Shown here: positions 61,553-64,000 of the stretch, piece after piece
How positions within the stretch are numbered: the stretch's first letter is position 1
How the letters are laid out: every line of letters begins with the position of its first letter
Assembly (NCBI RefSeq): GCF_040403615.1
Contig: NZ_JBBAKG010000015.1
Span: 23,970 to 87,969 of the forward strand
Source: Haliscomenobacter sp040403615
Lineage (GTDB): Bacteria; Bacteroidota; Bacteroidia; Chitinophagales; Saprospiraceae
DNA length: 64,000 bases
Direction: 5' to 3'
Translations under genes and position numbers: made by a program
Notes under the pieces: model-generated
What the model saw: only the letters and a program-made list of their open reading frames with translations
The model's database searches: none
What the model was told of the DNA's origin: nothing

Positions 61553-61779
61553 ATCTCTTTTCTTCGCTCTTCGATCACTGTATTGCTAAATGAATCTTTG
61601 TAATTTTCAAGATTTTTTTGGCTTTCCAAAAAAGAAAAGTCGGATAATGAAAGTCCTTCATCAGATAAGGAGGGAAACTCCTCTAAAAAAGTAACAATAA
61701 CCTTTATAGGATTATTTGATGAAAATTCTTTGTCAAGTTTCACGAATCCATTTAAGTATGTTCCAACAACTGCAACCAT
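61549..61779 (-). CDS. Antitoxin of the PIN-domain toxin
   Basis: 76 residues. Preceding and overlapping the PIN gene defines it as the antitoxin. N-terminal VAVVGTYLNGFVKLDKEFSS suggests a beta-hairpin DNA-binding start; the C-terminal half is acidic and ends SNTVIEERRKEI, likely to wrap the toxin. Family from context mainly. Confidence 0.75.
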   Translation of the reverse strand: MVAVVGTYLNGFVKLDKEFSSNNPIKVIVTFLEEFPSLSDEGLSLSDFSFLESQKNLENYKDSFSNTVIEERRKEI

Positions 61780-61849
61780 ATTACTTGTTTTTAAACTTAT
61801 TTGACAAATATACTTTAAATTGTTTAGCCGTACAACTCCTTTAGACCAT

Positions 61850-61857
61850 TATCTTTG
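61850..61857 (+). promoter_or_regulatory. -7 box TATCTTTG upstream of the TonB receptor
   Basis: TATCTTTG matches TAnnTTTG and overlaps the TTG at 61855, so that codon cannot be the start; ATG 61876 is used. Confidence 0.5.
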
Positions 61858-61875
61858 TTTAAAATAAAAGTAGTT

Positions 61876-63933
61876 ATGCGTTACGCCCTCTTGTTGTTGC
61901 TCAGTTTTAGCTGTATGTCGCTAACTATTGCTCAAACCAACAATATCGACACCCTCCGCACCCTCGACATTGCCCCCGTTACGGTCACCGCTTCCCGTTT
62001 TGAAGCCAAAAACAACCGATTGCCTTTTGCCATCAGTATCCTGAACAAGAGTCAGATCCAAAGAGCACAGGCGCAGTTGTCGCTCAATGAAGCCCTGGTG
62101 GCTTTGCCGGGCGTATTCACCCTCAATGCCGATAACTTTTCACAAGACTTGCGGATTTCCATTCGGGGATTTGGCGCACGGGCAGCTTTTGGAATCCGGG
62201 GCATCCGGCTTTTTGTAGATGGCTTACCCGAATCAACTCCCGACGGCCAGGCTGATGTAGACAATGTAGATGCTGGAGCCTTGCAACGCATTGAGCTATT
62301 GCGGGGTGCCTCATCAGGTTTGTACGGCAACGCTTCCGGTGGAGTACTCAACATGAGTACCGAAGAACCCAGCAAGCAAAGTTTTGTAGAAACACAAGCC
62401 TTGGCAGGTAGCTTTGGCTTTCAGCGGTATCAGGTAAAAACCGGATTTATGGTTGGAAAACTGGGCGTTTTTAGCAGTATATCACAGAACAAGAGTGATG
62501 GTTTCCGGGCCCAAAGCGCCATGCAACAAACCACTCTGAACCTCAAGTTACGCTATCAACTCCGGCCAGATACCAAACTTTCCTTTTTGCTCAACTACGG
62601 CAATAGCCCTTACGCACAAGATGCGGGTGGGCTGACTGCCGAGCAAGTCAGTACCGATCGACGCCAGGCCAGAGCAGCCAACGTGCAATTTGATGCAGGC
62701 GAAAAAGTAACTCAAGGAAGAATTGGACTCGTGCTGGAAAAACAATTTTCAGCCAAACACAAACTTACCGCTAGAACCTTTGCAACCAGCCGTGATTTTG
62801 CCAATCGCCTGGCTTTTCGCGGTGGCGGATGGGTTGAATTTGAACGCCTCTTTGGCGGGGTTGGCCTGACCTACGCGTATACAGGCAACAAATACCGCTC
62901 CCAAGTGGGGCTGGAATGGAATGACCAACGCGATGCTCGTCAACGCTTCGACAATGTGGATGGCAAAAAAGGAAACCTGACCTTGGATCAAACCGAGCGT
63001 TTCCGCAGTGCCGGCGCTTTTTGGTTGAATGAATTCTCGGCGGGCAAAAAATGGACGTTTACGGCTGCTACGCGCTACGATGCCTTGAAACTGAGTGCTG
63101 AAGACCACTTTTTAAGCGACGGCAACCAAAGTGGAGCGAATGCTTTTAACCGTTTTAACCCCAGTTTGGGCGTCGTTTTTGCGGCCAAGCCCTGGGCGAG
63201 TTTGTATTCCAATCTGGCCTCCAATTTTGAGACGCCTGCTCTCACCGAACTTTCGGCCAATCCCAGCAACCTGGGGGGATTCAACGCGGATTTAAAACCC
63301 CAACGTTCGCTTAATTACGAAGCTGGAGTGAAGTTGCTGGGCAATACCCGGGTTGGGTTGGATCTGGCTTTGTTCCAGATCAACTTGCAGGATGAATTGG
63401 TGCCTTATCAACTGACCAGTGCGCCCGGGCGTACGTTTTACCGCAATGCCGGCAAGTCAATACGACGTGGCGTGGAAACTTCGCTGAACGTTCGGATCTT
63501 GGAAGGTCTGTTTTTTACAGCCAATTACACCTTTTCTGATTTCAAATACGAGGCTTACGAAGCAAATGGAACCCGCTTTGACGGCAATATTCAACCCGCA
63601 GTACCCCGTCATCAATTGTTCAGCATTTTGCAATGGGCGCATCGTTCGGGCTTTTTTGTGGCGGCACAGGTGCGCAGCATCGGCAGCACCTTTGTCAACG
63701 ATGCCAATACGTTCAGCAATTCAGGCAATACGCTTTGTTCGATGCGTGCAGGGCATGCCTTCAAATTGGGCAAATTCTGGAAAATTGAACCCTTTGGGGG
63801 CATCAACAATATTTTTGGCGTAGCCTATACCAACAACATCCTGCTCAACGCTGTGGGCAATCGTTTTTATGAGCCTGGAGCTGCGCAGGCGACGTATTAT
63901 GGAGGAGTAAAAGTGAATTGGCGGAAAAGTTGA
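61876..63933 (+). CDS. TonB-dependent receptor (siderophore-type)
   Basis: 685 residues from ATG 61876. Signal peptide (MRYALLLLLSFSCMSLTIAQ), TonB box region and plug: TVTASRFEAKNNRLPFAISI, ISIRGFGARAAFGIRGIRLF, IELLRGASSGLYGNASGGVL. The barrel ends TYYGGVKVNWRKS. Unlike the receptor at 52141 it has no carboxypeptidase-like domain. No adjacent uptake genes are inside the window. Typical of ferric-siderophore or cobalamin receptors, with ligand unknown. Confidence 0.92.
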   Translation: MRYALLLLLSFSCMSLTIAQTNNIDTLRTLDIAPVTVTASRFEAKNNRLPFAISILNKSQIQRAQAQLSLNEALVALPGVFTLNADNFSQDLRISIRGFGARAAFGIRGIRLFVDGLPESTPDGQADVDNVDAGALQRIELLRGASSGLYGNASGGVLNMSTEEPSKQSFVETQALAGSFGFQRYQVKTGFMVGKLGVFSSISQNKSDGFRAQSAMQQTTLNLKLRYQLRPDTKLSFLLNYGNSPYAQDAGGLTAEQVSTDRRQARAANVQFDAGEKVTQGRIGLVLEKQFSAKHKLTARTFATSRDFANRLAFRGGGWVEFERLFGGVGLTYAYTGNKYRSQVGLEWNDQRDARQRFDNVDGKKGNLTLDQTERFRSAGAFWLNEFSAGKKWTFTAATRYDALKLSAEDHFLSDGNQSGANAFNRFNPSLGVVFAAKPWASLYSNLASNFETPALTELSANPSNLGGFNADLKPQRSLNYEAGVKLLGNTRVGLDLALFQINLQDELVPYQLTSAPGRTFYRNAGKSIRRGVETSLNVRILEGLFFTANYTFSDFKYEAYEANGTRFDGNIQPAVPRHQLFSILQWAHRSGFFVAAQVRSIGSTFVNDANTFSNSGNTLCSMRAGHAFKLGKFWKIEPFGGINNIFGVAYTNNILLNAVGNRFYEPGAAQATYYGGVKVNWRKS

Positions 63934-63971
63934 GCCTTTACTTTTTACTCAAAACTCATTAACTTAGTATG

Positions 63972-64000
63972 ACGCAAAAAATTACTTCCCGATTTTTTTT
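63972..64000. repeat. Partial copy of the ACTTCCCG hairpin at the window end
   Basis: acgcaaaaaat (63972-63982), tacttcccg, then a T-run that should start the returning arm. Same unit as 45556-45587. Read forward the ATG at 63969 opens a short frame inside the element, not a convincing gene. Confidence 0.55.

Noticed and set aside
63969..64000. Start of a possible new gene at the right edge
   Set aside because: The ATG is inside a hairpin repeat also found at 45556; too short to support.

Overview
This 64 kb window is chromosomal sequence from a member of the Bacteroidota, most likely the Saprospiria (a Haliscomenobacter-like organism; this placement is inference, not a database result). Supporting evidence: a type IX secretion sorting domain on a PhoX-like protein, two TonB-dependent receptors, Bacteroidota-type promoters (TTG - 20 bp - TAnnTTTG), almost no Shine-Dalgarno sequences, a GH10/GH43 polysaccharide cluster, and many AT-rich palindromes between genes. 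I saw no rRNA, tRNA, CRISPR array, prophage or intact transposase.

Layout. 1-9.1 kb (minus): a di-haem cytochrome-c peroxidase running off the left edge, a PhoX-like T9SS cargo protein, a Rieske lipoprotein, a YdcF-like protein and the ComEC/helix-hairpin-helix DNA-uptake pair. 9.4-10.5 kb: an HU-like/SPOR membrane protein. 10.6-16 kb (minus): a TetR-headed cluster of flavin monooxygenase, two SDRs and an aldehyde dehydrogenase, probably for oxidising lipophilic alcohols or aldehydes. 16.3-19.2 kb: an LpxH-like phosphoesterase and lepA. 19.2-20.1 kb: a two-hairpin element with complementary loops, an ATPase gene remnant and a higBA toxin-antitoxin pair. 21-25 kb (minus): a xylan cluster (GH43, SGNH-type acetylesterase, GH10). 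25-28.2 kb: a CoxE-type VWA protein, a membrane nucleotide cyclase and a GNAT acetyltransferase. 28.3-31.7 kb: an unrecognised 1120-residue protein built of three repeats of about 260 residues. 31.8-33.6 kb (minus): an FAH-family hydrolase and an SDR resembling the last steps of non-phosphorylative L-fucose breakdown. 33.6-37.5 kb: AI-2E-type transporter, Tat-exported Gfo/Idh/MocA oxidoreductase, small lipoprotein, AraC regulator. 37.7-39.6 kb: a translationally coupled FAD oxidoreductase and phosphonatase-like HAD pair. 39.6-40.06 kb: the only gap over 300 bp, holding a candidate small RNA with its own promoter and terminator. 40-47.7 kb: a 5'-nucleotidase, a large Asp-box propeller protein, NUDIX, a PLP cysteine-synthase-like enzyme and a fatty-acid-hydroxylase-like protein. 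47.8-54.3 kb: an AAA-like/PD-(D/E)XK protein, an interrupted conserved gene, and a TPR protein plus TonB receptor operon. 54.4-59 kb (minus): a sodium:solute symporter with an unlisted 37-residue partner, and a PIG-L deacetylase. 59-64 kb: a small-protein/HNH pair, a DmpA-type peptidase, a VapBC-like pair and a second TonB receptor.

The most unusual theme is the intergenic palindromes. Four genes take their TAG stop codon from the terminal GTAGGGG or GTAGAG motif of such an element, including both members of one convergent pair. Next in interest are the paired hairpins with 17-nt complementary loops after lepA, the 6S-like candidate small RNA at 39.8 kb, the 1120-residue triple-repeat protein, and the short membrane protein preceding the symporter.
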